A stretch of 64,000 bases of DNA from Prostheceraeus crozeri (GCA_907163375.1 CAJQUW010012497.1:372001-436000), one strand, 5' to 3'. Positions 47,040 to 58,944 are shown, counted from the first letter of the stretch. Program-made: numbers and translations. The notes: generated by a model from the letters alone, not told the origin.

Positions 47040-49286
47040 CTATAAGTTTACTAGATGGCGACCATTGTATGCGCACACAGCTTGTTTCAGCGAATTGCCA
47101 TATTCAGGAAGAGACAGGGACTTTAACTTATAGTTTTCCCAGGTCTTTGCGAAATCATGATGGATTCTGATGCTTGTTCTGAACATCGTCCCAATCCTTC
47201 GTTGAATCTCGCACAAAATTGAGGAACATGCCAGATAGCGGCATGTACTTTGGGCGTCACGTTGACATCCAAATCAATGTATGCCATTTTGAAGTTGTTG
47301 ATGTCTTCGAGGTAGGATGACTTCAGCTCCCATCCGAAGCATGATTCAACAACCTGTAAAGTGAATAAAAGGCTACATGTGCACCAGTACAGTTTTTAGT
47401 GAGGCTTCGCTGAAAAAGTTCACGAAATTGTTTGAAATAATGAGCTCTGAAAATATTGGTGATGCAGTAGAAATGAATTTCGAATAAAGTTTAGAGTTTG
47501 GACTAGGTATTGCATCTTAGTAATCGCATAAACATAATGAATAAAACAAATTACATACCTCTGAAAACATCGGAAGTCAAAAACATCGAAAAAACATCTA
47601 ACGGTATCAACATAATAACACAAATTGCTTGCTTACCTTTGAAAAACATCGGAAGGCCTTGACGTATGGTAGGCAATGCAATGGGCACATTGATTGGAGC
47701 AAGTCAATATTAGAAAGGAGTTTCATGCAGGAATTTCCAGAGAAAGAGCCACCATAGTAGGATTTCCTTTCAATGTGCAATCTTTCGCTCCACGCCATTG
47801 AATGCGGCCAAATTTTGGACATATATTTGAAGAGTGTATTCACAACTGCGAGCAGTAAATGTAATTCCGGAGGTGGTATGACTTGTATCACATCTATTCC
47901 GAGATCACTGCATTTGATTATACTAGGATGTATCACATTTTCATAATGCTTAGCCATCTTTTTGTTTTGGCATTTTGCGTGATAAGACCAAAAAGAGTCA
48001 TGAATTGACTGAAATGAGCGTGCCTGACCAGACACATGCAAACTATCTTTCCTTGCCGTGCACCAGCAGCAGGGAAAAGTCGCACCATGGGACATCAGTC
48101 CAAGCAAACAATTCGCAAGTTTGAGATCACATGAAATTGTCAATTTCTCATTGCTAAAATCCAGATCGTTCAAATTTGCTGATACCCATAGTTTTAAAAT
48201 ATTTGAATAATTCTCTTGTACATTTTCAGATAAAACGACTAGAAAAATATGCTTCACTCCTGTGTCTTTATATCGCCCATTGTAGTTTTTATCAGAAACT
48301 GACAGACAAATTTTGAGGAAAGAGCCACCACCGTCAATGTAAATTTTGATGTAGTAGTCACCACGATCTATGCCTCTCCTTTCAAGTATGAAATCAATTA
48401 ACTGTCATACATCTTTGCAGACAACAGCAGGAGAAAGCTCTTCGCCTTCTACAACATCTTGCTCCATGACACAGAAATCAATCATTTTTAGCGTGAAGTA
48501 GTCATCAAAACAATGATCGGTAGCATACAAGTGGGCTTCCAAATTCGGTTCAATCTTAGTTGATGCTATTCTCAGCTCATGGCGCAATTTCAAAGATTGA
48601 CGGTTGCTCAAATTCATTTCAGATTGAATATTGGTAATATTCTGACACGAAACCCGAGCATTGAAATCGTCCGTAATTCCACGGGAAAGCTTCAAGGGAC
48701 GGCCGCCGCCTTTAGGCGATGTCAGCAAGAAGTCATCATCATCATGAGACTCTTGAATGTAAGAGTGCACAACTTGTTCTGGCAATTTCTTATTCTTTTC
48801 CGCCGAATTCAGTAATTGCTTAACATTCGTCAGAGCTCCGGAACGAGAGCAGTTGTGTGGTTTTCCCCTACCTATGTCTGATAAGCACAAGCTGCAAAGT
48901 TTCAAGCTGGTTGGTCTGGAGCTACTACTTTTCTCTTGTGTTGATGGTCTTCCTGGATTGGGTTTGATATTAGTTAACCTGGAATTCTTAGAACTGACGG
49001 ATGCATTAGTTTTGGAAATAGTACAAACAAGACAGTCACAATTTGTATCTCTTGACCTGGTATGATATTGATGCCGACCAACCTGACTATGATCATATAC
49101 ACTCAATTTACGAGTAAATTTGCCATTGGCGTACTCACCCAAAACCAATCGACATGTTCCACATATAACCGTTGGTAGTCTCCAGTCATCGCGATCAAAT
49201 CCATGGAAAACAAACTCGGAAATCAAATTGTATTGCCTGTCTGTGATACATCGATTGTCCTTGCCACATTTACTGAAACATATCAA
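47040..49286 (-). pseudogene. RAG1-like / Chapaev-type transposase, two exons, nearly intact
   Basis: Exon 1 49286-47637, donor AAAG|GTAAGC; intron 47636-47354; acceptor TTTACAG; exon 2 47353-47040; phase 0 on both sides. The N-terminus has Cys pairs (FSKCGKD, ICGTCRLVLGEYA, CDCLVC, LCSLC), then LTSPKGGGRPLKLSRG, recalling the RAG1 zinc region and its GGRP nonamer-binding motif. Core: IYIDGGGSFLKICLSV, LKLANCLLGLMSH, CCWCTARKD, IPPPELHLLLAVVN, FSGNSCMKLLSNID and GLGRCSEQASES, the last supplying the expected final Glu. Breaks: one in-frame TGA (48405-48407) after VVCKDV, and one frame change near 47165, after which IHHDFAKTWENYKLKS continues to TAG at 47040. About 650 codons. The resemblance to abundant hydrozoan proteins of this layout is from memory. 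Confidence 0.82.
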
Positions 49287-49737
49287 GCAGACCTTTTACA
49301 AACATTCCTTGTGAGTTGATGCATGATGTTCATGAGCCATAACGTCAAACGAATGGAGAATGAGAAAGACTAAATGCTTCGGTCAGACTGGCTTCGATAC
49401 GACAGCGGCTATCGAATAGAATAATCGAATGATCATCGATTAGTCACACGGCATGACAAACATCATTGTGTGCGTGCGTCATACTGTCCTCATCAGAAAC
49501 AGTTCTATTGTTCTGCTTTGTCGATTCGTGGTAGCGCTGTTTCCACATGTTATTACTATACTTACATAAGTGTGAAACCGATAAGACGACACCTGAAGTA
49601 ATCTGAAGCTAGTCTGTATCTTATACTCTGCTGCAGTTATCATACATTTTAACACCATGTTCGTTTTCGACATAATCATATTCACCATTCTAAAACATAC
49701 CAACCTATGTGAAGAGGATATATCCGTATTCTAAGGC

Positions 49738-50231
49738 AAATCAATCACCATCAATGAGATCGATATTGATCAATAATTAATATGTAACTTGTAGTCTGCT
49801 GCAGTGATGATATTTTGGATATCATATTCGTTTTCTGCGTCATAATCTTACATCTAATCAACATTTTAATATTCCATATCGTGTAATCGATCATTAATCA
49901 ATCAATCAGATCGATATTGATCAATGGCTCATCCGAAACGTATAATCGGCTGTAGTTATGATACTTTGGATATCATATTCGTTTTCTGCCAGGTTAATTT
50001 GCATATTATATTACACTATTATGACATCACAGAAGTACAAATCTACTAAATCAATCACTGCGAGTTAATCAGATCAATACTGATCAATAAAAGTCAATTA
50101 TCTTTTGAAGAGCTCGTTGTACGATTTTTTTGAAATCATATTCGTTTTCAGCACAAAATTTTGATGTAGAATCAATTTTCAGATTTTATGGACAATTTTT
50201 TCAAGGTTAAAGTCAATTTCCAAGCACCGTG
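49738..50231 (-). repeat. Right terminal inverted repeat
   Basis: Reverse complement of 43370-43703 joined to 46658-46815. It has three monomers, with ATCATATTCGTTTTC ending at 49835, 49986 and 50149. A fourth, diverged monomer (TGTTCGTTTTCGACATAATC, about 49655-49680) lies further in, on the side of the transposase start. Confidence 0.9.
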
Positions 50232-50235
50232 GCTT

Positions 50236-50984
50236 CCACATGTAAATCAGTTATTGAGCTTCTTGCTCTTTTTTAGTTGAGGGACGATTCTGTTTCAATG
50301 GCTGAAATTCCCTCGTAGAATGCTTGCAATAATGATGAAGTCGAACACGAATAAATATCTGAAAAACTCGTTTGACAAGATCACATTATTCTGAACACTT
50401 TGGAAACGTTATCGTAGATTTTTCAAACAATTCACAAAATCGATGCTTTATTAGTCCTTCAGTTGAGAACTCTTTTACTCTTACACGAAATAGACTTTCC
50501 ATTTTTTTGAAAGATAACATTGCTTCAGAAGATGGCTGCGACAAACATTTTGTAGCATAAATGAACATCTTATGTTGTATAAAGAGGAATTTACTTTCCT
50601 TGTATAGTAATTTTCTACTATATCAGAATATCAGAACAGAGCGTATATTTTTCCAAAAACACGTTAGGTGATGCAATGTACAGTGAAAAGATGAATGATA
50701 CAGTGAAAAGTGAAAAACGAGATGATGAGGTACGATGATACGGTGATACAAAATGATAGAATAATGATAAATGGTTATTAGATATTGAAAACACTGGAAG
50801 GAGAGGACAGTCAATGGTGTATATGTAATTCAATGGTTACTATATTATCATGAATCAATGGAGTATAATGCAGCTATTATATCGAGTAATAAACGGCATG
50901 AATCTATTAAAAACTTGTTATTTTACGGAATCCCAACATGATTTATGTTAATTTATTTAATCCTAAATATTACGAGGTAAAATA
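50236..50984. other. No recognised feature
   Basis: AT-rich non-coding DNA. Two overlapping minus-strand frames at 50618-50833 are low-complexity and have no motif support. Confidence 0.5.
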
Positions 50985-51600
50985 TTATTGATTAAACTTA
51001 TTGATTACATAACCAGCCACATAATGTAGAATATCCTCCTCTGTTTCATTAAATGGTAGTGAATTTTCGTCAACTGGAGTTTGGAGTTGGGTGTTTATAT
51101 GAATGGTTCTCTCTGGCTTTGATTGAAGAAATGTGGAAACTGAAGAATCTTGGCTATGAATTACGACATCAGAGGAAATGATGCTATCGTCATTATCTTC
51201 TATGCAATTATTGCCCGATGAAATTGGCTTCAAAAGACGGTTTATTGAAATTGACCTAAGAGCAGACAGAAAGGTGGAAGTTTCAGGATGAACATTAAAA
51301 CCAATACGTCCCCTGATAACACAGAACAAATTTTCCAAATGATCTTGGTTGAAACGTCTTGTACAGACATAATCGAAATTGTGTTCCTTAATAAGTTTGA
51401 TGGATATAACACGAATAGATGAGAGAGAAAGTAGCCAATTCTCTTTTAAGTTCATAGTTTCATTGACTCTGATGGAACTAACAAATAGCCACTTTTTCAT
51501 AAGCGAAATGACGGAATCGAGCTCAAAAATACGATGCTCTAGATTGGCTGTCTGCATTGCCTGCTTCGAGTTAAAGTCTGATGAAATCTGATTTTGTTGC
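50985..51600 (-). pseudogene. P-element-type transposase, C-terminal fragment
   Basis: The frame 51557-50985 contains VCTRRFNQDHLENLFCVIRG, then GFNVHPETSTFLSALRSI and EEDILHYVAGYVINKF. These match the C-terminal region of P-superfamily transposases (THAP9-like), where 'NQDxLENxFxxIRxRGGxNxxPT' and 'YVAGYV' are hallmarks. The upstream frame is closed at about 51605. The N-terminal THAP finger and GTP-binding part are absent, and no ends were found. Confidence 0.82.
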
Positions 51601-52400
51601 CATCAAGGTGTTAATTTTTGTCTTGTCATAATGTGAGCATCCCCACTCTTGACAGATCCGACCGTCTCCCATCTGTGAACTATGGGCATAAATGAATCAG
51701 CATGATGCACTGCCCTGATACTTACAAAGATTAGTTACTTACGATCAATTTAAGTTCGATTCCATGAGATTTCACGAGGCAATGACGCGCATGTAATTTC
51801 AACCAATCAAATCGTGTGAACGGTTAGGGTGAGAAATCGGCTATTGTATTATTGCAGAGTGATCTATCTTTCTATATATAATCTTTGGGCCATACCGCTA
51901 CGCGCCTTTCGATATGCGTTCCTCAGTCGAACAGTAGCGCAGTGAATCGTGAAGCATCACTGGATGCCAGCAAATTTTCATGTTGATTCTATGCATTGGC
52001 AAACTCAGATTTCGTGAAACTACTTCGAATTATACCAAATATGATTGAAGGTGTGAATCGAATACCTGTGTGACTCAATTTCTTCCGATTCTATCAAGTT
52101 TACGTGCGGATAAGGAAAGAACGGAGGCCACGTAGAAGAAGATGAGACGATGAGTCGTACTACAAACCAAGTTATTATTCCATAGAATGTATTTTAGACT
52201 GTATTTTAGCCGTAGGCGTGCAACCTCATGGTTTCCTTTTTGGTCTAGTGTGCTTCGGATTGTCTAAAAAAAAGTGAACACTTTTTCTAGACCTGCGGCA
52301 CTAAATTTTTTTAATTAAACATCCTCACAGTGAATACTTTTTGAAATTCAGTATGAAAGTCAAGCGTCACATCGTTTTCAGTGTGATAGTTTTTATGCTG
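51601..52400. other. No recognised feature
   Basis: Non-coding, mixed composition. No open frame with motif support. Confidence 0.5.
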
Positions 52401-52628
52401 CACTGTAAATTGTAGGGCACTAACTTAGGCACGAAGCCGAAATTTCGTGCCAGTTAGCGCCTAGTTAGTGCCTCGAGGCACCAGTAGGCGCCACTATGCA
52501 CTAATAGGCACCAAACCAAATACTTTTTTATCCAGTGAGATCGAAGGAAAATTAATCAGTGGGCACGAACTCCGCACTATGAACTTCGTGAATTGATGCT
52601 TAAATTTCGTGCCCTAGAGTTTACAGTG
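52401..52628. mobile_element. 228-bp MITE with GGCACTAA iterations
   Basis: The left end CACTGTAAATTGTAGGGCAC is mirrored by GTGCCCTAGAGTTTACAGTG at the right end, 17 of 20 positions agreeing. TG flanks both sides and could be a 2-bp duplication. GGCAC(T/G)A words in both orientations fill the outer thirds (TTAGGCACGAA, TTAGTGCC, GAGGCACC, TAGGCACC). No coding sequence. Confidence 0.75.
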
Positions 52629-53559
52629 TGTGCTTCAATTGAAGGTTCCATTTCCTTTTCTGACTCTGATCCGGGTTGCATTCATTGCTCATGCGAGAGA
52701 TCGGAGATTGCAACACAGCTTTTTTAGTTTGTAGGAATTCATAAACTGCTTATGTTTTCCTCCTAATTCATCCGGTAGATGTAAGGTAGGGCCTACGTAT
52801 TGGGTTTACAGCATCAAGGTTTCAAGTAGTATCAGGTAAGGAAATTAAGTATAGGCCTGTATTGATAGAGGGAACCATAGAGTAGGTATATTAGGTAGAG
52901 TGGTAACTCCTCATTTATTAAATCCCCACTGTGTATACACTTTCGTTTTTATTAAATGAACTCAAAGGAGATACATACAGTCGGAATTGTTTCTAAATTG
53001 GAGATATACGCATTTATGCAGTTTAGAAGAAATTATAACGGAATTGACAGATCATGATAGCATAAAGCAGAAGGAAATGATATTATTTTACAGATAGTCC
53101 GTGTCATGACAGCCTTGGTGAGGCAATGTTTGTTAAATTGGCAACTCGATCACCTAGTATTGCTTTCATGCTGAACCTCAAGAGAATCTTCTTAAGCGTG
53201 AGCAACATCTGCCACTGGCATGGCAAAATAACAGATTCAAGGACAATGATTTCAATTAACTTTGAAAGATGCAAATGGGTCCACATCACTATTCAGATTC
53301 AAGAAATAAAACATGAATTTAGTGAATCATAAAATCATGCCGGTGAAAATTGAATTAAAAACTTGACATTTCAGTCAAGAAAGCACGGATAATATCGCGA
53401 CTTTTTCATGAAGACTTCCATTATAATACGAAGCATGAAATTCCTCTGATAATCAGCTTATTTCCGCTTAGTTGGGATGATTATTAGCAAATATTCATTC
53501 CTTTGATATCCAACTTGCTTTATACTACTTACAACGGGGAGTCATCTCGGTAGTAGGCC
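52629..53559. other. No recognised feature
   Basis: Non-coding. Short open frames near 53104-53332 on both strands overlap and lack motifs. Confidence 0.5.
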
Positions 53560-53561
53560 TA

Positions 53562-56493
53562 GGGTAAAATGGGGTGATATGGACACTTTTTGCTTAGGGT
53601 CTAAATTCTAAGTAATAAGCGGACGAATGTATACATTTAATAAGCTAAATTGTAGCTTAGGGCACTGCCTTTCTATAACATTATGTCTCAAGGGAATGAA
53701 AATCCATTATGATATTTATATATAGCATCGCGTAAGGGATACAAATTTCAAGAGAAAAAATGAGTCGGGGTGATATGGACACCAACGAGTAATTCTTTAT
53801 TCAACATAACAATCTAAAAAAACAAAGTAGTCTATTAAAGGTGAGACAAAACCAGTCTACCTAGAAGGCTCACATAAACTTTACAGCGCATTTATAGCAA
53901 TGGAAAGTGCCGAAACAGGATTCACAACAACACTTGTTGCAAGATTCGCATTTCATCCAATCTTCTGTCGTTTCTTCCCAAGCTGCGTCGCAGCAGCAAC
54001 ATTGGTGTTCCTTGTTATCAAGTTTTCTTTTCGTTTGCTTTGTAGAATCCTTTTTTAGAGATTTTGACGTTGAGGGCTGCAAAATACTGTCTTCGATATC
54101 TCTGGATGTGCATGGCGATTGTTGTCCATCGTTTATCAAACGGCACAATGGTTTCTTCTTTTGATCAAATCGCATTCGAACTACAAGTTTTTTCTCCCTA
54201 ATTTCTGGAGACGTGATGTGAATCTTATGGACTTTAGTATGTGTAGGATTCAAAGTTTTCTTAGGGCTACAAATTATAGATCTGATTAAGATAGCTTCAG
54301 AATTATTATCTTGAACATCACAAGGCTTGACTGAATCAATTTCCATCTTACTTTCAACTTCTGAAAGGAATGACTTTGAAACGGAGAGCTCATGATCACT
54401 GATTGTATTTTGCAATGGATATATTCCGCAATGTGCAAATGCGTCAACAACAAGATCTCTTTTCTTCTCAATTTCTTTGAAAACAGCACAAAAAAGCGAA
54501 GCGAAGTTTTCGGTCGTTATCGCGGAGACTCCGCTCTCGTTTAGAAAATTTTCAAGGGCCTTGCACCACGCGCGTTTGAGGACTGCATTAAAATGCGTGT
54601 CAAGCGGTTGTAATCTATGGCTTGAATGAGGTGGTATGCAAACTAACTCAATGTCATGATTAATACAGAAATCAATAGCTTCGATGGAAACATGTGAAGC
54701 ATGTCCGTCCAGAAGTAAAACACACTTCTTGCCTGGAATTTTCGTCCTGTGTCTATCAAAATGATTCAGATATCGAACAAAAGTTTCTGAATCATTATAA
54801 CCAGACTTCGTGGAGGCGACGCCGATATTATGAGTTTCGTAGATGTTTCGTGCAGTCATCTTCACATTGCCCCCTTTGCAAATGACGAAAGGTGGCAGAA
54901 TGTCTCCCAATGCAGAAACAGTCGGTATGATTGTTGTTAATGTTCCTCGCTCACCTGTGCGAACAGCCTGCACACTTCGAGCTCCTTTCTGTGCAATCAC
55001 TTTGCTGGGATTATTAGGCACTGTGGATATCCCTATGTCTCATCTGTGTTGTAGACAAGCTGAGGAAAGTCTCTCAAATTGAGAAGATCAAACAGTTCTC
55101 TTAAATCATTGAAATAACTATCAACTCTTTCCTTGTTAAAGGCCTGCGCACGCGCAGCAGAGAGTCCTTCAGGTTTTCGTAACGAAAGGTCTGGATTTCG
55201 TTTGCGGAACGACTCCCACCAGTCAAGTGATGCCCGCTTGTTCTTCTGCCAATTATTTGGAACACTGGAATTCAATTTTCTGCGACGATCAAGAGTATGT
55301 GCGAAGAGTAAGCCGCGAATCGAATGTTAGAAATAGTCATAGGAAATCCACGCTCAGCTGCATATAGACACAAAATCTACACAAAATCTTTTCTTGTTGA
55401 TAAGTGAAAATAGTTTTCCCACCTGGGCGTATAGTTTCGTTTTTCACATGTCGACGGAGAGTATTTCGAGGAACGCTGAAACGATGAGCAGCCGTTGAAA
55501 GAGGTGTACCCTGTTTTACGAGACAGATCGCATTTAACATGCTATCGTTGCTGTAGTTAAGACGAGCGTTTTTTGATTTATAGGTTCTAGGCATTGCAAA
55601 TTAGATGCAGCAATTAGTCACAGTAACTATGAATGAACTAATATGAATTTGAGTAGAAGTGATGACAATGATAGAATCATAGAATTCAATTTTATTATCG
55701 CATAGGCAGCAAAAGTTTCATCACGTTATCAGCCAATCGTATCGGGGTGATATGGACACGTGCGCCTAGCAGTCTATGATAAATCAGTAAGCTATGCAGT
55801 CAACTTCGGTGACGCGATCTCGACTTGCATAGATATTCCTCTATATTATGATTTGAGTTTTGCAAATATTTCAGATTGTATACTGCATAGATAGCGTCGA
55901 TCATATTTCACCAAATCAATATTTACAGCGCTAAATCAAGTTATTATTACATTGAAATATTCAAATTCCTTGTACGGCTGTCTAAAGTGTTCGATTATCT
56001 TTATGAACTCATTGTCAATCATGTAAAAGAAAATTGGTTACTAACTCTGCTTCAACTATCCACTTTAGGTATTCAAAATATGGATATCGAAGATGTCCAT
56101 ATCACCCCTGCTTCAAAAACAGTTTCGATTCTCTTCTTATATTATTTATTGTAACTTCATACAGGTTCAGCTTTGCGGTGGAATATTTAGAAGCATTGTG
56201 AATCATAAAAAAACATGTGGCATTATGCAAGGATACTTTTATTCCCCAAAATTTGAGTCTGAAGATTAAAGCGATTATATGCAAAAAAATTCCTTTGTGT
56301 AAATAGCCCACTGGATGCCAGAACACCAATATATTGGCTACAAATCACTGATATTAAGAAGCACCAGATCATTTCTTAACAATATAAACCAAATCGAATA
56401 GAATTTCATGAATATGTTAGCATGGAATTATCAACGAAAATTAGATCAAAAAGTGTCCATATCCCCCCGTGTCCATACCACCCCATTTTACCC
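53562..56493 (-). mobile_element. pogo-type element 2, 2932 bp, both ends present
   Basis: GGGTAAAATGGGGTG begins the element at 53562 and its inverted copy (CACCCCATTTTACCC) ends it at 56493. TA flanks both sides (53560-53561 and 56494-56495). The iteron GGGGTGATATGGACAC recurs at 53571, 53767 and 55744 and, inverted, at about 56094, 56453 and 56471. The end sequence is related in style to, but distinct from, pogo element 1. Confidence 0.92.
53870..55594 (-). pseudogene. pogo element 2 transposase with C-terminal zinc domain
   Basis: Starts at 55592-55594 with MPRTYKSKNARLNYSNDSML. A psq helix-turn-helix (TAAHRFSVPRNTLRRHV) and a CENP-B-like stretch (WWESFRKRNPDLSLRKPEG) precede the core: QLVYNTDET, CVLLLDGHASHVSIEAIDF and HSSHRLQPLDTHFNAVLKRA. 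The C-terminal 40 residues are a Cys-rich, PHD-like domain (CCCCDAAWEET, CESCNKCCCESCF, CYKC), an addition typical of some jerky/pogo transposases. Frame changes near 55360, near 55275 and near 55030 break the N-terminal third. From 55021 to 53870 the frame is open. Confidence 0.88.
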
Positions 56494-57620
56494 TATATAA
56501 GTTGGCATAATTTTGACTTTTTTAAAACTGCTCAAATAATTTTTTGGACCACGGGAATGTAATCTCAGCAAAAAACTGAATCTTTTCATATAAAAATTTT
56601 CACTGTATACAGATACTTGTTTGAGTCGACACTCCACCTATATATCCCTACTCTATGGAGGGAACCATGTAAATTGGCAATGAGCGAGTGAGTAAATTTT
56701 TTTTTACCTGAAGATGGTCTGTGGATGCTGACCGAAAAATTTTGTATACTGCATCAATTATATAATCGTTTAACATCAAAATATTCCTGATTCTTTCCAA
56801 CATCATATGTAATTTAATTATTATTACTGAGACTACTGTGAAGTATGCGAATGTACACTTGAGAACAGTTGCGTTCTCAAAATCTTTTTGACTTGTGTTG
56901 TGCATGCAATAATTGCGTATGAATCCATGTTTAATATCTATTTTTTACTTCCTACAATTGTCACATTGAGTGTATTTTGAACCAGTCGTCATTATATGTG
57001 GATTAATAATTGTGCCATGTAAGTCATCATGTGAATTGATTGCAAATCCATGTTTGTCTATGATAATTTGTTTAAAAATCTGTTTCAGTAGCAAAGCCGA
57101 AGACTTTCTGATATTGCTTATAGAACATGTAAATCTTTTAATGATGTGATGTTAAATGTTGCTCTTTTACAAGAATAATGAAAGTTCACAAACTGTGCCT
57201 TTGACAGATGCTTTACAAACTTATGTTTTTTGAATACAAATCTATATATCTATTTTGTATTTCAGACATGAATTGTTGTCCTAGGAATCAATACTGAAAA
57301 TACGAATGGATTTGACCAAATCAATTCAATGAGTCCGACCATATGGCAGTTGGGAGCTTCTGATCACTCTGTAGGCCTGCACATGTTTATGAGAGGTGAG
57401 TTGGTTGAGTAATTTCCTGCACATTTTTGTCACTGTCTCCGAATGTTATGGTTTTGCAGTGATGCTATGATGAGCTGCTAATCCTTTCATCATTTCGTGG
57501 CAGTATGACGTTGAACAACAATGTTTTTTGTATTTTATGTAAATGTTAAATGCTGGCATGGTTAAATGGAAAACGAATAAAACTATTTATAACTGTAATC
57601 AGTAGTTTTTGATTTTGCAA
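56494..57620. other. No recognised feature
   Basis: AT-rich non-coding DNA between the pogo element and a Penelope-like fragment. It might include decayed upstream parts of the latter, but I see no motif. Confidence 0.4.
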
Positions 57621-58600
57621 CGTTGACATTATATATTTATATCTATATATCATATTATGTGCCGTATCATTCGAGACATCCAAGGCACACTTTGAATAAT
57701 ATAGCATACACTGTAGCCAAGAGAATTACTGCGATCGTATCAAATGAAGATAGGAAATCTCATAGATTGCTCGATAAAGAACAGATTGATAAAATTAAAC
57801 TATCCTCATACTTTGATAAATGACGCAATTGTGAAACCCAAATCTGCTAATAGCAGAAATAATACTGAAAATGATCAAACGATTTTACCCTTTATTACTA
57901 CTTATAGCCCAAACAACCCTGCAGTATATAATCAAATAATAAGTCCTATGACTGGCAGTCTTAATTTATCAAATAAATTCAAAGATATAAAAATAATTCG
58001 GTCTTTTCGTCAGAGTAAATCTCTAATGAATAGAAAATAAGCAAAATAATGGTATAAGTCGGAGCGATGATATAAAGTGCAAATGTTGAAAATATAAAAC
58101 TTAAAGTCAATGGCACCTATATTGACTTCAAAATTCGGCATTATTTCAATTGCAATTCTATTAACATTACAAACATTCTGAAATGCAAAGGTTGTGATGA
58201 TTTCTACATTGGGCAGACTGCATGGTGATATCTTTCAGAACCATAGAAGTGGATAATAGTACACTTTATCTAGTATATAGGACTTTCTATGGTATTATTA
58301 ATTTCTATGTTCAGAACCACTTGAGCGTTCACCGCCAACACATAATCCGAATATCTCTATGTTGTATGTTTGCAAGCACATGAGAGTGTTGCCAAAATCA
58401 AGTTTGAAGATGCGCCTATATATCAATGTCAGACAGAGCTCATAGAGTAGAGAAGGGAGGCAAAAGAGAGATATTTCATATTGAAATTCAAACCTCCGTT
58501 AAACTGCCTATGAGCTCACTATATTTCATTCATTGGCATCTGATGAAGTGTAACCATCAATAAACCACAGAAACCGGTTACGCAAAGACGTATTTTTCTT
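57620..58600 (+). mobile_element. Penelope-like element, 3' part with GIY-YIG domain
   Basis: ILPFITTYSPNNPAVYNQII (about 57890-57945) is a standard block of this group between RT and endonuclease. Then KIIRSFRQSKSLMNRK, IDFKIRHYFNCNS, and LKCKGCDDFYIGQTAW, the GIY-YIG start. The terminal KERYFILKFKPPLN stretch (about 58470-58510) is the expected end. The copy is broken in several places. A possible hammerhead motif follows (58533-58586). It is a different family from the element at 39.9-42.4 kb. Confidence 0.8.
58533..58586 (+). ncRNA. Candidate hammerhead ribozyme of a Penelope-like element
   Basis: CTGATGA core at 58540-58546, a possible stem II GTG...CAC (58548-58550 and 58566-58568), GAAA at 58570-58573, the palindrome CCGG (58574-58577) as minimal stem III, then UU and cleavage before A. 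Stem I can form U-A, C-G and G-C with one mismatch. Penelope-like elements are known to carry minimal type I hammerheads after their coding part. The A-A mismatch at the base of stem II suggests a damaged copy. Confidence 0.4.
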
Positions 58601-58788
58601 TTCATCGTCTTGTCATTTTTATATAATTGAACACCCATTTTTGGAAGCATTAATGGATTTGATTGAAATTTAACGAATTATTTTCATGTTAGATAAATAC
58701 TATAATGGATATTAATAGTCATTCTGATGTTTTAATAAAAGGAAATGAAATTACTTTCGACGCACAGACAATTTGTTTTTATTTCGTA

Positions 58789-58882
58789 ATATATATTTCG
58801 GCGAACCGCCCTTCCAATCAGAATTTTAATTTACATAGTAAATTAAAATTCTGATAGAGAAAGCGGTTCGCCGAAATATATA
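58789..58882. mobile_element. 94-bp hairpin MITE
   Basis: ATATATTTCGGCGAACCGC at 58791 is mirrored by GCGGTTCGCCGAAATATAT. An inner second hairpin ATCAGAATTTTAATTTAC/GTAAATTAAAATTCTGAT flanks a 3-base loop. Practically the entire unit folds back. Confidence 0.8.
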
Positions 58883-58944
58883 CAGTCGAACCTGTCTTAA
58901 ATTGCCAACTAGGGACCGGCATAAAAATTTGCATCAACAAAAGG

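Larger units (their letters stand above)
43370..50231 (-). mobile_element. Chapaev-like (N-RAG-TP-like) DNA transposon with long terminal inverted repeats
   Basis: Left end CACGGTGCTTGGAAATTGAC at 43370; the right end, read inward from 50231, is identical over at least those 20 bases. A 4-bp duplication GCTT flanks it (43366-43369 and 50232-50235). CAC...GTG termini plus a 4-bp duplication are what is known for Chapaev elements. The inverted repeats are about 490 bp. The left one is interrupted by a piggyBac (43708-46657). Without it the element is about 3.9 kb, with one spliced transposase gene at 47040-49286. Confidence 0.85.
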
